DNA from: Methylobacter sp015476545
Lineage (GTDB): Bacteria; Pseudomonadota; Gammaproteobacteria; Methylococcales; Methylomonadaceae
Direction: 5' to 3'
Assembly: GCF_052162025.1 (NCBI RefSeq)
Contig: NZ_CP197401.1
Location: 3,038,001-3,102,000 of the forward strand
Length of the DNA: 64,000 bases
Shown here: positions 44,296-51,846 of the stretch, piece after piece
Layout: each line of letters begins with the position of its first letter
Numbering within the stretch: position 1 is the first letter of the stretch
Made by a program: the position numbers and the translations under genes
Notes under the pieces: generated by a model
The model's input: the letters and a program-made list of their open reading frames with translations, nothing else
Told to the model about the DNA's origin: nothing
The model's database searches: none

Positions 44296-44826
44296 ATGAC
44301 TGACTACCGCCGGATCTACATTCCTGGCTCAACCTGGTTCTTCACCGTGAATCTTGTCGAACGCCGGAATAATTATCTTTTGGTAGAAAAGATTAATCTG
44401 CTGAGAGCCGCTTTTCGTTACGTCAAGGAGCGCAAACCTTACCGGATCAATGCGGTCGTTATCCTGCCTGACCATTTGCACTGCATCTGGACATTGCCAC
44501 CTGGGGATGGGGATTTTTCCATGCGCTGGAATCTGCTCAAAGGTCATTTTTCTCGTGCCATACCGCAAGGCGAGAGAATTTCCTCAAGCCGGAGCAAGCG
44601 CCGGGAACGCGGTTTGTGGCAGCGCCGATTCTGGGCGCGTTTATTATGCGACCAAGCCGATTTTAACAACCACATGGATTACATCCATTGGAATCCTGTC
44701 AAGCATGGCTATGTACGAAAAGTTGTCGACTGGCCGCATTCGAGTTTTCATCGATACGTTGATCAGGGCGTTTATCCGATGAATTGGGGACATTCCGGCA
44801 ATTTCGATAGCCATGTAAGTGAATGA
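44296..44826 (+). CDS. REP-associated tyrosine transposase (RAYT, IS200-like)
   Basis: 176 residues from ATG 44296 (MTDYRRIYIPGSTWFFTVNL). An in-frame ATG at 44260 lies inside the REP and is less likely. HUH motif DHLHCIW, TFFTVNL-like strand, and the Y1 region HMDYIHWNPVKHGYV with catalytic tyrosine. The family nicks REP hairpins, and the gene sits exactly between two inverted REPs. Such single-copy RAYTs are domesticated and not self-mobile. It is inserted between the Rhs immunity gene and an orphan Rhs tip. Confidence 0.88.
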   Translation: MTDYRRIYIPGSTWFFTVNLVERRNNYLLVEKINLLRAAFRYVKERKPYRINAVVILPDHLHCIWTLPPGDGDFSMRWNLLKGHFSRAIPQGERISSSRSKRRERGLWQRRFWARLLCDQADFNNHMDYIHWNPVKHGYVRKVVDWPHSSFHRYVDQGVYPMNWGHSGNFDSHVSE

Positions 44827-44864
44827 CTCGAACGATGCGCTTCGTGCCTCAGCGCATCCTACGG
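44827..44864 (-). repeat. REP element, right flank of the RAYT gene, inverted
   Basis: CTCGAACGATGCGCTTCGTG and the following 18 bases are the inverted copy of 44241-44278 (36 of 38 positions). Homology to rhs resumes within two bases, at about 44866. Confidence 0.8.
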
Positions 44865-44865
44865 C

Positions 44866-45744
44866 CCTGAAACGCCCAATGGCGTCAGCCAGTATCGCTA
44901 CGATCCCTTGGGCCGGCGTACCGCCAAACAGACGCCCAACGGCGAAACGCGCTTCATCTATGACGGGGCACGGCTGCTGCAGGAAACCCGGGCGGAACGG
45001 TGCCGGACCTATCTGTTCGAGCCTGATAGCTTCCGGCCCTTGGCCTGCATCGATCAGGCCGGCGGTGCGGCCTCACAGGTCTATTACTATCATCTGGATC
45101 ACCTCGGCATACCGCGCGAGCTGACCGATGCGGCCGGCGAAATCGTCTGGTCGGCCCGCTACCGGGCCTATGGTTCGCTGGCCCTGGCCGATGTGGCCGA
45201 GATCGACAACCCATTGCGGTTTCAGGGCCAGTATTACGACGATGAAACCGGGCTGCACTACAATCTGAACCGGTATTACGACCCCAAAGCCGGCAGGTTC
45301 ATCCACCAGGACCCGATTGGCCTGGCCGGTGGCGTGAATCTGTTCCAGTATGCGGTTAATCCGGTCAATTGGGTTGACCCGTTAGGATTGACGGGAAAGG
45401 ATTGTTCAAATGTTGCAAAGAGTGTAGAGACAGATAAATTTGGTAATGTAATAAGTCGCCTTCCTAAAAGCATACAAGACCAGATGACTTTAGACGCTGC
45501 TAAACGGGGTGAAGGAATTGTGAAAATAGATAATCTTAATGATCCGAAATATGCAGGAATGCAAAAAATGGAACTGGAAACTATTTCAAACGGTGGTAAA
45601 AAATCTAACGTTCATTATGTAAGAGACCCAATTACAGGGGACATGATGGACTTCAAGTTTAAAAAACATAGTACGGACTATATACATAGATATGAGTCAG
45701 TCAGAGAAGCAGGCATAAGGGAAAAAAATGAAGGTGTTATGTAA
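44866..45744 (+). pseudogene. Orphan Rhs C-terminal tip with sister toxin domain
   Basis: The frame CCTGAAACGCCCAATGGC (PETPNG) at 44866 onward continues VSQYRYDPLGRR and matches the last 360 residues of the full-length Rhs almost residue for residue to the cleavage motif VDPLGL, then diverges into a related tip (KSIQDQMTLDAAKRGEG, HYVRDPITGDMMDFKFKKHS, about 110 residues). There is no start with a ribosome-binding site; the first in-frame initiation codon is TTG 44908. This is the classic displaced 'orphan' tip, able to replace the main tip by recombination in the shared core. It may be silent. Confidence 0.78.
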
Positions 45745-46141
45745 AGTTAACAATATTTTCGAACTGAATGATAATTCAACAGTAGAGCGTTTAAAAAAAT
45801 ATATTCGTTTATCTGATGGGAAATTATATTTAGAGAGAGACACAGAGTATTGTGTTTACGGCATACTTTTTAGGGATAACGCTCCTTGGTACTATCTATG
45901 TTTAGATGCAGATGATGAGTATCCAACTCCATATCCAGCAGAGCTATTTAATATCACTGATGGACGTCTATCATCATATTGGAAACTTTCAACAATAACT
46001 TATCCAGATGGAACCGTGAGGCCTTCGATAGTATTTGAAGAATGGTCTAAAGACTCTTCTTTTTATGAACGACTTATAGACGATGATCCAGCAGCTATTA
46101 GTTTGTTTGAAAAGTATCGAGAATTAATGGATAGAGAATAA
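45728..46141 (+). CDS. Immunity protein for the orphan Rhs tip (predicted)
   Basis: 137 residues, starting inside the end of the orphan tip (17-bp overlap) with AAGGGAAAAAA before ATG. Paralog of the immunity protein at 43792: KKYIRLSDGKLYLERDTEY, DDEYPTPYPAELFNI, SSYWKLSTI, SFYERLIDDD, LFEKYRELMDRE. The two have diverged more than the Rhs cores have, as expected if each tracks its own toxin tip. Confidence 0.75.
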   Translation: MKVLCKVNNIFELNDNSTVERLKKYIRLSDGKLYLERDTEYCVYGILFRDNAPWYYLCLDADDEYPTPYPAELFNITDGRLSSYWKLSTITYPDGTVRPSIVFEEWSKDSSFYERLIDDDPAAISLFEKYRELMDRE

Positions 46142-46262
46142 TTTAAGTGGTATAGCCATATGGCGGATGTTTCGTATGGTGGATTTGCCTTGCTTGGCAA
46201 GCCACCAACAAGCGGAGCCTTGAAGCCGTAATGTTCCGCTATGCAGCCGGCCTGCTTGAAAT

Positions 46263-46286
46263 GGCGGTTTGCTGCGCGAAACCGCC
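46263..46286. repeat. Perfect 8-bp hairpin between convergent genes
   Basis: GGCGGTTT (46263-46270) and AAACCGCC (46279-46286) pair around GCTGCGCG. It has no T-tract. Possible REP-type repeat or weak terminator between the immunity gene and the convergent kinase gene. Confidence 0.35.
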
Positions 46287-46392
46287 CTACTTACTTGCTC
46301 AGTACCAGCTTACAGTTCGTCAATTTGGCCTTCCTGGCGCTGTTGCTGCGGAGATATTGAATAAGCTCTAAGGACTTGGGTTTATGCCAAGG

Positions 46393-48168
46393 TTAGCCGG
46401 GTAGTATCGGACCGGGAAATAATGGCTGAGCCAGAGCGCGCTGTAATGCCTCAAAATCAACCGGTTTGGTCAGATAACCATTGAAGCCGGCAGCTCGCGC
46501 CTGTTCGCGATCAACCTGCCGTCCATAGCCGGTCAACGCGATCAACTGCGTCGTTCTTAGCTCGGGATGTTCTCTAAGGGCTCGAGCCACCGCATAGCCA
46601 TCCATGCCCGGCAGGCCGATATCGAGCAGTATGACCTGCGGCCGCTCAGTCAGTGCGGCGACCAAGCCCGCAGGTCCGCTATAGGCCAAACTTACAGTAT
46701 GCCCTTCGCCAGTCAGCAGCACAGACAGGCTCTGAGCAGCATCGCGGTTATCATCGACGACGAGAATGCGCAGAGGCCCTTCCGCCGGCTTCAGTGCTGT
46801 CGGAGAGGAAACCGAAACGACTGAGGCTTGCGGCAGGCAAGGCAGGCGAATGATGAATACACTGCCTTGGCCCCGGCCTGCGCTGGTAGCCCAGACGTCA
46901 CCCCCATGCATGGTCACTAGGCTTTTGACCAGCGACAGGCCAATGCCCAGCCCGCCTTCGGAACGGTCGAGGGTACGGTCCACCTGGTAGAACAGTTGAA
47001 ACAGGTTCGGCAGCGCCGAAGGCGCAATGCCCCGGCCGTTGTCACGGACTCGGATGAAGACATCATTGCCGACATGCTCAACGGTCAACCAGATAGACCC
47101 GCCTTCATCGGTATACTTGGCCGCATTGTTGAGCAGGTTCGAGACGACCTGCGCCAGCCGGACCAGATCGCCTTCAACGATGACCGGTTCAGGCGGCAGT
47201 TGTACCGTAAGTTCATGACGGCGAGTTTCGATCAAGGGCTGAGTGATTTCCATGGCCCGCTGCACAATAGCCGATACTGCAAGAGACTCCTTCTTGAGCT
47301 CGATTTTGCCACGACTGATGCGCGAGACATCCAGCAGGTCATCCACCAGACGCGCTAAATGTTCGACTTGACGGTCGATGACATTGCGGCACCAGGCCAG
47401 CCGCGTTTCGTCCAGATCCGGACGTTTCAGGATCTGCGCGGCGTTGCGGATCGGGGCCAGGGGATTGCGCAGCTCGTGAGCCAGCATGCCCAGAAACTCA
47501 TCCTTTCGCCGATCCTCGTTCCGAAGCGCTTCCTCAATGTGCATGCGCTTGGCAATCTCGGCTTCAAGCGCAATATTGGCAGATTGCAGTTCCATAGTCC
47601 GTGCCTCAATGCGCGCCTCCAGTTCCTCATTGGCCTTGCTCAGAGCATCCTGCGCCTGGCGCAACTCTGTTAGATCGTTAACCACAACGGCATAACCCGC
47701 TTCAACTCCTCCGATAGGGGCAGGACTGATCGCCAACATTACGGGTATCAAACTACCATCGGCGCGGATCATGGACAGATCGTCGCGGTGAGGTTTCTCC
47801 TCAGCGCTTTCAAGCAATGCCGCAAAATCTGCTGCATGGAGCGGATGCACAAAGCGCTCGATGTCTGCACCAGTCATTTTAGCCATTGCAACGCCTATCA
47901 GGTCTGCAAACCATCGGTTGGCATAGAGGATTGTCCGGTCGGCAGAAACGACCAGTATCCCTTCGTTCAGCGTATCAAAAAGACGTTTATAGATGGTATC
48001 CGTCCCTTCCAGGGTATAAACACGATGTTGACCGTCATTGTAGACGACTACGGCATCCACGTTAGCGGCACGAATGGCGTTCAGGGTGTCTTGCGCTTCC
48101 TCCAGGCGCAACGTCAGGTCGTGGATTTTGAGCAGCAGCTCCTGATTCTTTTTATTGTCAGGATTCAC
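46393..48168 (-). CDS. PAS hybrid histidine kinase of the Kai operon
   Basis: 591 residues, no membrane segment. N-terminal coiled coil (1-35), a PAS domain (about 60-175: RLFDTLNEGILVVSADRTIL), coiled coil (175-220), HisKA with phospho-accepting His near 231 in EFLGMLAHELRNPLAPIRNA, HATPase (VVSNLLNNAAKYTDEGG, DNGRGI, GLGIGLSLVK) and a C-terminal receiver (about 468-585: RILVVDDNRDAAQSL, LLDIGLPGMDGY, LTGYG, TKPVDFEAL). It overlaps the preceding ORF and follows kaiC and kaiB on the same strand, so it is a probable output or input kinase of the Kai proteins. Confidence 0.85.
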   Translation of the reverse strand: MNPDNKKNQELLLKIHDLTLRLEEAQDTLNAIRAANVDAVVVYNDGQHRVYTLEGTDTIYKRLFDTLNEGILVVSADRTILYANRWFADLIGVAMAKMTGADIERFVHPLHAADFAALLESAEEKPHRDDLSMIRADGSLIPVMLAISPAPIGGVEAGYAVVVNDLTELRQAQDALSKANEELEARIEARTMELQSANIALEAEIAKRMHIEEALRNEDRRKDEFLGMLAHELRNPLAPIRNAAQILKRPDLDETRLAWCRNVIDRQVEHLARLVDDLLDVSRISRGKIELKKESLAVSAIVQRAMEITQPLIETRRHELTVQLPPEPVIVEGDLVRLAQVVSNLLNNAAKYTDEGGSIWLTVEHVGNDVFIRVRDNGRGIAPSALPNLFQLFYQVDRTLDRSEGGLGIGLSLVKSLVTMHGGDVWATSAGRGQGSVFIIRLPCLPQASVVSVSSPTALKPAEGPLRILVVDDNRDAAQSLSVLLTGEGHTVSLAYSGPAGLVAALTERPQVILLDIGLPGMDGYAVARALREHPELRTTQLIALTGYGRQVDREQARAAGFNGYLTKPVDFEALQRALAQPLFPGPILPG

Positions 48169-48544
48169 TGTGCGCCTCCTTTTCCAGGACCGGTTTCGGG
48201 CGGCGATACAGCTTCATGAGAGTGCGTTCTTGGCCAGAGAGCGTGTCGGCCGGCTTGCTTAGCATGGGCATGAACGGCAATGCTATGCTTGTTCTTTGAT
48301 CGTTCCGGTGCCTGGCAGTGGCCGCTATCGATAACGGCCGAATCATGGCGCCAGCTAACGCTGGTCCAACTACGCGGTGGCTATTAAAGAGAGCCCGAGC
48401 CGAGAACAACAGGGCGCCCTCCCCTGCACAGTGGCGCTGCCTGTAGCGGCCTCCGCAATGGGTCAATGCACGGGGGGCGCCTTCGTGATCACGGTTGGCC
48501 CGTGCTAAGTTTGCGTTCGCCTGTTCTGTAGGGTGCAGTTTCAT
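48158..48544 (-). CDS. Unknown ORF wedged between kaiB and the hybrid kinase, possibly a decayed receiver
   Basis: 128 residues, starting in an ATGA overlap with the kaiB stop and ending 11 bp inside the kinase gene, so it fills its slot exactly. The middle is Arg/Ala/His-rich and looks unlike a folded domain (RALTHCGGRYRQRHCAGEG). The beginning MKLHPTEQAN and the end LMKLYRRPKPVLEKEA recall the edges of receiver proteins that often sit in non-cyanobacterial kai operons (my recollection). The receiver's aspartates are not visible. It may be a frameshifted relic kept open by coupling, or a new small protein. Confidence 0.4.
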   Translation of the reverse strand: MKLHPTEQANANLARANRDHEGAPRALTHCGGRYRQRHCAGEGALLFSARALFNSHRVVGPALAGAMIRPLSIAATARHRNDQRTSIALPFMPMLSKPADTLSGQERTLMKLYRRPKPVLEKEAHSES

Positions 48545-48873
48545 TTGGGCATTTCCGGATGACGCAGATCCAAACCTACCAGTACCCGCTCGGTATTGGA
48601 CAAGTCTCCAATAATCTTGCGTACCGGCGCAGGCAACTGGCGCACCAGTGTCGGGATGGCCAGGATTTGATCACCTGCAGCTAATTGCGGTTTTTCCAGT
48701 AGGTCGATCACTTCAACGCTATAGCGGCCTTTGAGATATTCTTCGCAGATCCGATTCAGATTGGCGCAGGCTGTCAGTGACTTGGGCGTTTGTCCTGCCA
48801 CATAAAGCCGCAGTTGCCATATGTCTTCATCTTCAGATGGCTCGTTTACTATATGCTCGTGATGGCCTGACAT
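48541..48873 (-). CDS. kaiB: Circadian clock protein KaiB
   Basis: 110 residues. The thioredoxin-like KaiB fold spans about 19-105: WQLRLYVAGQTPKSLTACAN, YLKGRYSVEVIDLLEKPQLA, DQILAIPTLVRQLPAPVRKI, DLSNTERVLVGLDLR. In cyanobacteria KaiB refolds to bind the KaiC CI ring and drives dephosphorylation. Here it lies 3 bp after kaiC. The acidic N-terminal 18 residues are extra. kaiA is absent, as in other non-cyanobacterial systems. Confidence 0.92.
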   Translation of the reverse strand: MSGHHEHIVNEPSEDEDIWQLRLYVAGQTPKSLTACANLNRICEEYLKGRYSVEVIDLLEKPQLAAGDQILAIPTLVRQLPAPVRKIIGDLSNTERVLVGLDLRHPEMPK

Positions 48874-48876
48874 GGT

Positions 48877-50619
48877 TCAGTTTTCGCTCTGCTGAGGGCC
48901 TGATGCGGCATCACCGTGACGCAGACGGCCCATTTCGTCACGATCACTTGCTAACGTGGTTTCCAGATGTTGCGCCTGCGCGATTGCCAGATCGATCTCT
49001 GACCGCTCTGCCTCGAACTGGGCATGCAGGGCAGCAATCTGCGCTTCAAGAACTGCTTGCTTGCGCTTCAATTGATTGCGATGGTGCTTGATCTCCTGCT
49101 CGCGTAAAACGCGCTCCGCCTCTTCCCGCGCCTCCTGGGTAAAACGGGCGGCACCCGTCAGAACGCCCATCGGGCCAGTATAGACGTCGCACAGTTCGAT
49201 ACCGTGATCACCAATAAGGAATTCGCGGATCTGGTTGGAATGGGCCATCCCTCTCGACTTTACAATCTGAATGCCTCGATTGCGCTCGCCACTGCTTTCG
49301 ATGGCAGTGAGCATCAGCCAAGTGTCCATTAATGAGGAGATGCCTACTTGGGAGCGCTCCAATGCTGTTCCGCCGGGGGTCAGACTGGTAAAAACAGCAC
49401 TGATCTGCTGACTTTTCAGCCAATCGATTAAGCGCGCCAGCATGGCCTCAGACTCGGCGAGAGTCCCTGCGGCTATCAGGTTGGTCACCGGGTCAGCTAT
49501 CACCAGGCTGGGCCGGAAATCTTCCACCAGCCTATGGATTTTAGCCAAGTGCATTTCCAGACCGTAGAGCGTAGGCCGCACTGCATGTAAATTCAGAAGG
49601 CCCTGCTGTACCCATGGCGCCAAGTCAAGACCCACGGCATGCATATTGCGAATGATCTGCTGGGGCGCCTCCTCGAACGGCAGGTAGAGGACGCGTTCCC
49701 CTCGGCGGCACGCGCCGTCTGCGAAAGAGGCCGCAAAAGTGGTCTTGCCCATGCCCGCCGTGCCGCTGAGCAGCACGCTGCTGCCCCGAAAGATGCCCTT
49801 GCCGCCGAGCATACTGTCAAGACCTGCGATGCCGGTAGAGATGCGATCGGTACAGACTGCATGATCAAGGCGCATCGAGGTGACCGGCAGCACGGAAATG
49901 CCGTCTTCGTCAATGAGGAAGGGATATTCGTTCGTGCCATGCGTGGAACCGCGGTACTTCAGTACGTGCAGGCGGCGGGTGGAAATCTGCTCGTGAACGC
50001 GATGGTCGAGCGTGATGACACAGTCGGAGACGTACTCTTCCATGCCATAGCGGGTGAGTGTCTCATTGCCGCGCTCGGCAGTCATAATGGCTGTGACGCC
50101 TCGGGCTTTCAGCCAGCGAAACAAACGCTGAAGCTCTGCACGTACAATCCCTTCATTAGGCAGGCCGGCAAAGAGCATTTCGAGGGTATCCAGCACGACC
50201 CGTTTCGCGCCGATCGAATCAATGGCATACCCCAGGCGGACAAAGAGGCCATCCAGGTTATGCTCGCCCGTCGCCTCCATCTCGCTACGATCCAGGTGCA
50301 CGTAATCAATGATCAGCTTTCCCTCTTGCACCAACTGCTCCAAGTTGAAGCCGAGAGAAACGAAGTTGCAGCTCAACTCCTCAACGGTTTCCTCGAAAGC
50401 TACGAAGACGCCAGGCTCGCCGTAATCGATGGCGCCGCGTACCAGGAACTCCATGGCCAGCAACGTCTTGCCCGAGCCGGGCCCTCCTGCTACCAGGACA
50501 ACGCGGCCTTTGGGCAGACCGCCCTGTACAATCTCATCCAACCCCCGGATGCCGGTCGGCGTTTTGGCTAGGGATGGCCTCGGTAGACCCTGTGTTATTG
50601 TTTCTTTTTTTTCACGCAT
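48877..50619 (-). CDS. kaiC: KaiC-family double RecA-type ATPase
   Basis: 580 residues. CI has Walker A GGPGSGKT (45-52) and the catalytic glutamates in FVAFEETVEEL. CII has GTAGMGKT (about 285) and YLPFEEAPQQI. At the position of the cyanobacterial phosphosites the sequence reads GISSLMDTW, giving Ser-Ser rather than Ser-Thr. The C-terminal 80 residues are a predicted coiled coil (EEAERVLREQEIKHHRNQLK) in place of the KaiA-binding tail. First gene of the operon; ATG 50619 has only a weak AATAAAG site. Confidence 0.92.
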   Translation of the reverse strand: MREKKETITQGLPRPSLAKTPTGIRGLDEIVQGGLPKGRVVLVAGGPGSGKTLLAMEFLVRGAIDYGEPGVFVAFEETVEELSCNFVSLGFNLEQLVQEGKLIIDYVHLDRSEMEATGEHNLDGLFVRLGYAIDSIGAKRVVLDTLEMLFAGLPNEGIVRAELQRLFRWLKARGVTAIMTAERGNETLTRYGMEEYVSDCVITLDHRVHEQISTRRLHVLKYRGSTHGTNEYPFLIDEDGISVLPVTSMRLDHAVCTDRISTGIAGLDSMLGGKGIFRGSSVLLSGTAGMGKTTFAASFADGACRRGERVLYLPFEEAPQQIIRNMHAVGLDLAPWVQQGLLNLHAVRPTLYGLEMHLAKIHRLVEDFRPSLVIADPVTNLIAAGTLAESEAMLARLIDWLKSQQISAVFTSLTPGGTALERSQVGISSLMDTWLMLTAIESSGERNRGIQIVKSRGMAHSNQIREFLIGDHGIELCDVYTGPMGVLTGAARFTQEAREEAERVLREQEIKHHRNQLKRKQAVLEAQIAALHAQFEAERSEIDLAIAQAQHLETTLASDRDEMGRLRHGDAASGPQQSEN

Positions 50620-51070
50620 CTTTATTTACTATTCGTTGAAACAATACGACATCTGATGGTAAAGGCAAAGGCCTAGCTGACCTTGTACTGCAAAGCCACG
50701 GCCCGCACAGTATTGCCTGAAGCAACGGCTTCAGGCACTTGGCTGCATAAATCTTCTGAATAAGACTTGGGCACGATGGAAACAGGCTCATAGTGCTTAA
50801 CAAGAATTTAGTTTATAGCAAGTTTTTTATTTCTTTGATTACATGGCAGATTAAACCATGACGGGTAGAGGTCTCGTTCGTTCCACTCAGTTCTTTCTGC
50901 ACATCCCATCCTCAATGCCCCGAGTTTCTATCCTGACTTCATACGGTTAGTCATCCATCAGGAATCGCTGGTCTTCCCCCCATTCTAAAGGTTCGGCGAA
51001 ACCACCCTGCACCACATTCTCCTAGCATTACCATGTGGCTGACATTTACAAAACTAGCTTCAGGTACCCG
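50620..51070. other. Intergenic region between kaiC and ssb with a strong hairpin
   Basis: TGCCTGAAGC (50714-50723) and GCTTCAGGCA (50728-50737) form a perfect 10-bp stem with loop AACG, about 95 bp upstream of kaiC and about 330 bp beyond the ssb stop. It could be in the kaiC leader or mark an ssb read-through end. No T-tract. A 63-codon minus-strand frame here (50612-50803) lacks any protein-like character. Confidence 0.4.
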
Positions 51071-51544
51071 CTAGAACGGAATATCGTCATCAAAATCATC
51101 ATAATCTGGCGGCGGCGGCATCGACGGAGCGTTGCCCTGGGACGGTTGGGGTCTTGAAGGCGGTGCGGCGTGACCGGACTGAGACTGATCCATTCCAAAA
51201 CTGGAAGTGCCTCCGCTGCGACTGCCCAGCATATGCATTTCTTCCGCTATGATTTCAGTCGTATAACGATCCTGCCCATCCTGGCCTTGCCATTTTCTGG
51301 TTTGCAAGCGACCTTCAACATAAACCTGACTGCCTTTCTTAAGATATTCGCCCGCTACTTCAGCTAAACGATTAAAAAATACAACCCGATGCCATTCAGT
51401 GGCTTCGCGTCTTTCATTCGTCTGTTTATCTTTCCATCTAAAAGTAGTCGCCAATCTAATACTGGTGACGGCACCACCTGAAGGCATATACCGAACTTCG
51501 GGGTCTGCCCCTAAGTTGCCTATCAACATCACTTTATTGAGCAT
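51071..51544 (-). CDS. ssb: Single-stranded DNA-binding protein
   Basis: 157 residues from ATG 51544 (MLNKVMLIGNLGADPEVRYM), which has GGAG eight bases upstream. A TTG start ten codons earlier is possible but weaker. OB fold over 1-110 (TEWHRVVFFNRLAEVAGEYL, YVEGRLQTRKWQ), a Gly/Gln/Pro-rich linker, and the conserved acidic tip DDFDDDIPF that recruits replication proteins. Monocistronic. Could be chromosomal or once part of the phage-like set at 59404-61905, but it is 8 kb away. Confidence 0.93.
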   Translation of the reverse strand: MLNKVMLIGNLGADPEVRYMPSGGAVTSIRLATTFRWKDKQTNERREATEWHRVVFFNRLAEVAGEYLKKGSQVYVEGRLQTRKWQGQDGQDRYTTEIIAEEMHMLGSRSGGTSSFGMDQSQSGHAAPPSRPQPSQGNAPSMPPPPDYDDFDDDIPF

Positions 51545-51846
51545 CAATTTCTCCGCAGTTTCTGTATTGGTCAATGATTATGCTTTTTATCATTGAACCT
51601 GGGCTTTAAAAAATTCTCTACTTTAAAAAATGTGATCGTAAAAACAAGTTAGACTATCATCGCATGTTTCCATAGGCTTTACTATGGAAGGAAAAGATGA
51701 TCATCCGCCTTCATCGATTAATTTATAAGTATTTTCATCATTAACATTAAAAGCCTATTGACTTAAACTTCGTCTATCTTATTTTTTGGAGCTCTCATGC
51801 AATGGATTAAGCCCATGAACAACGATATAGATCGCTACAGATAAAA
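51545..51846. other. Divergent intergenic region ssb / hybrid kinase
   Basis: Contains a small perfect inverted repeat, TTCCATAG (51668-51675) and CTATGGAA (51682-51689), otherwise AT-rich. Promoters of both flanking genes must be here. I cannot place them with confidence. Confidence 0.35.
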
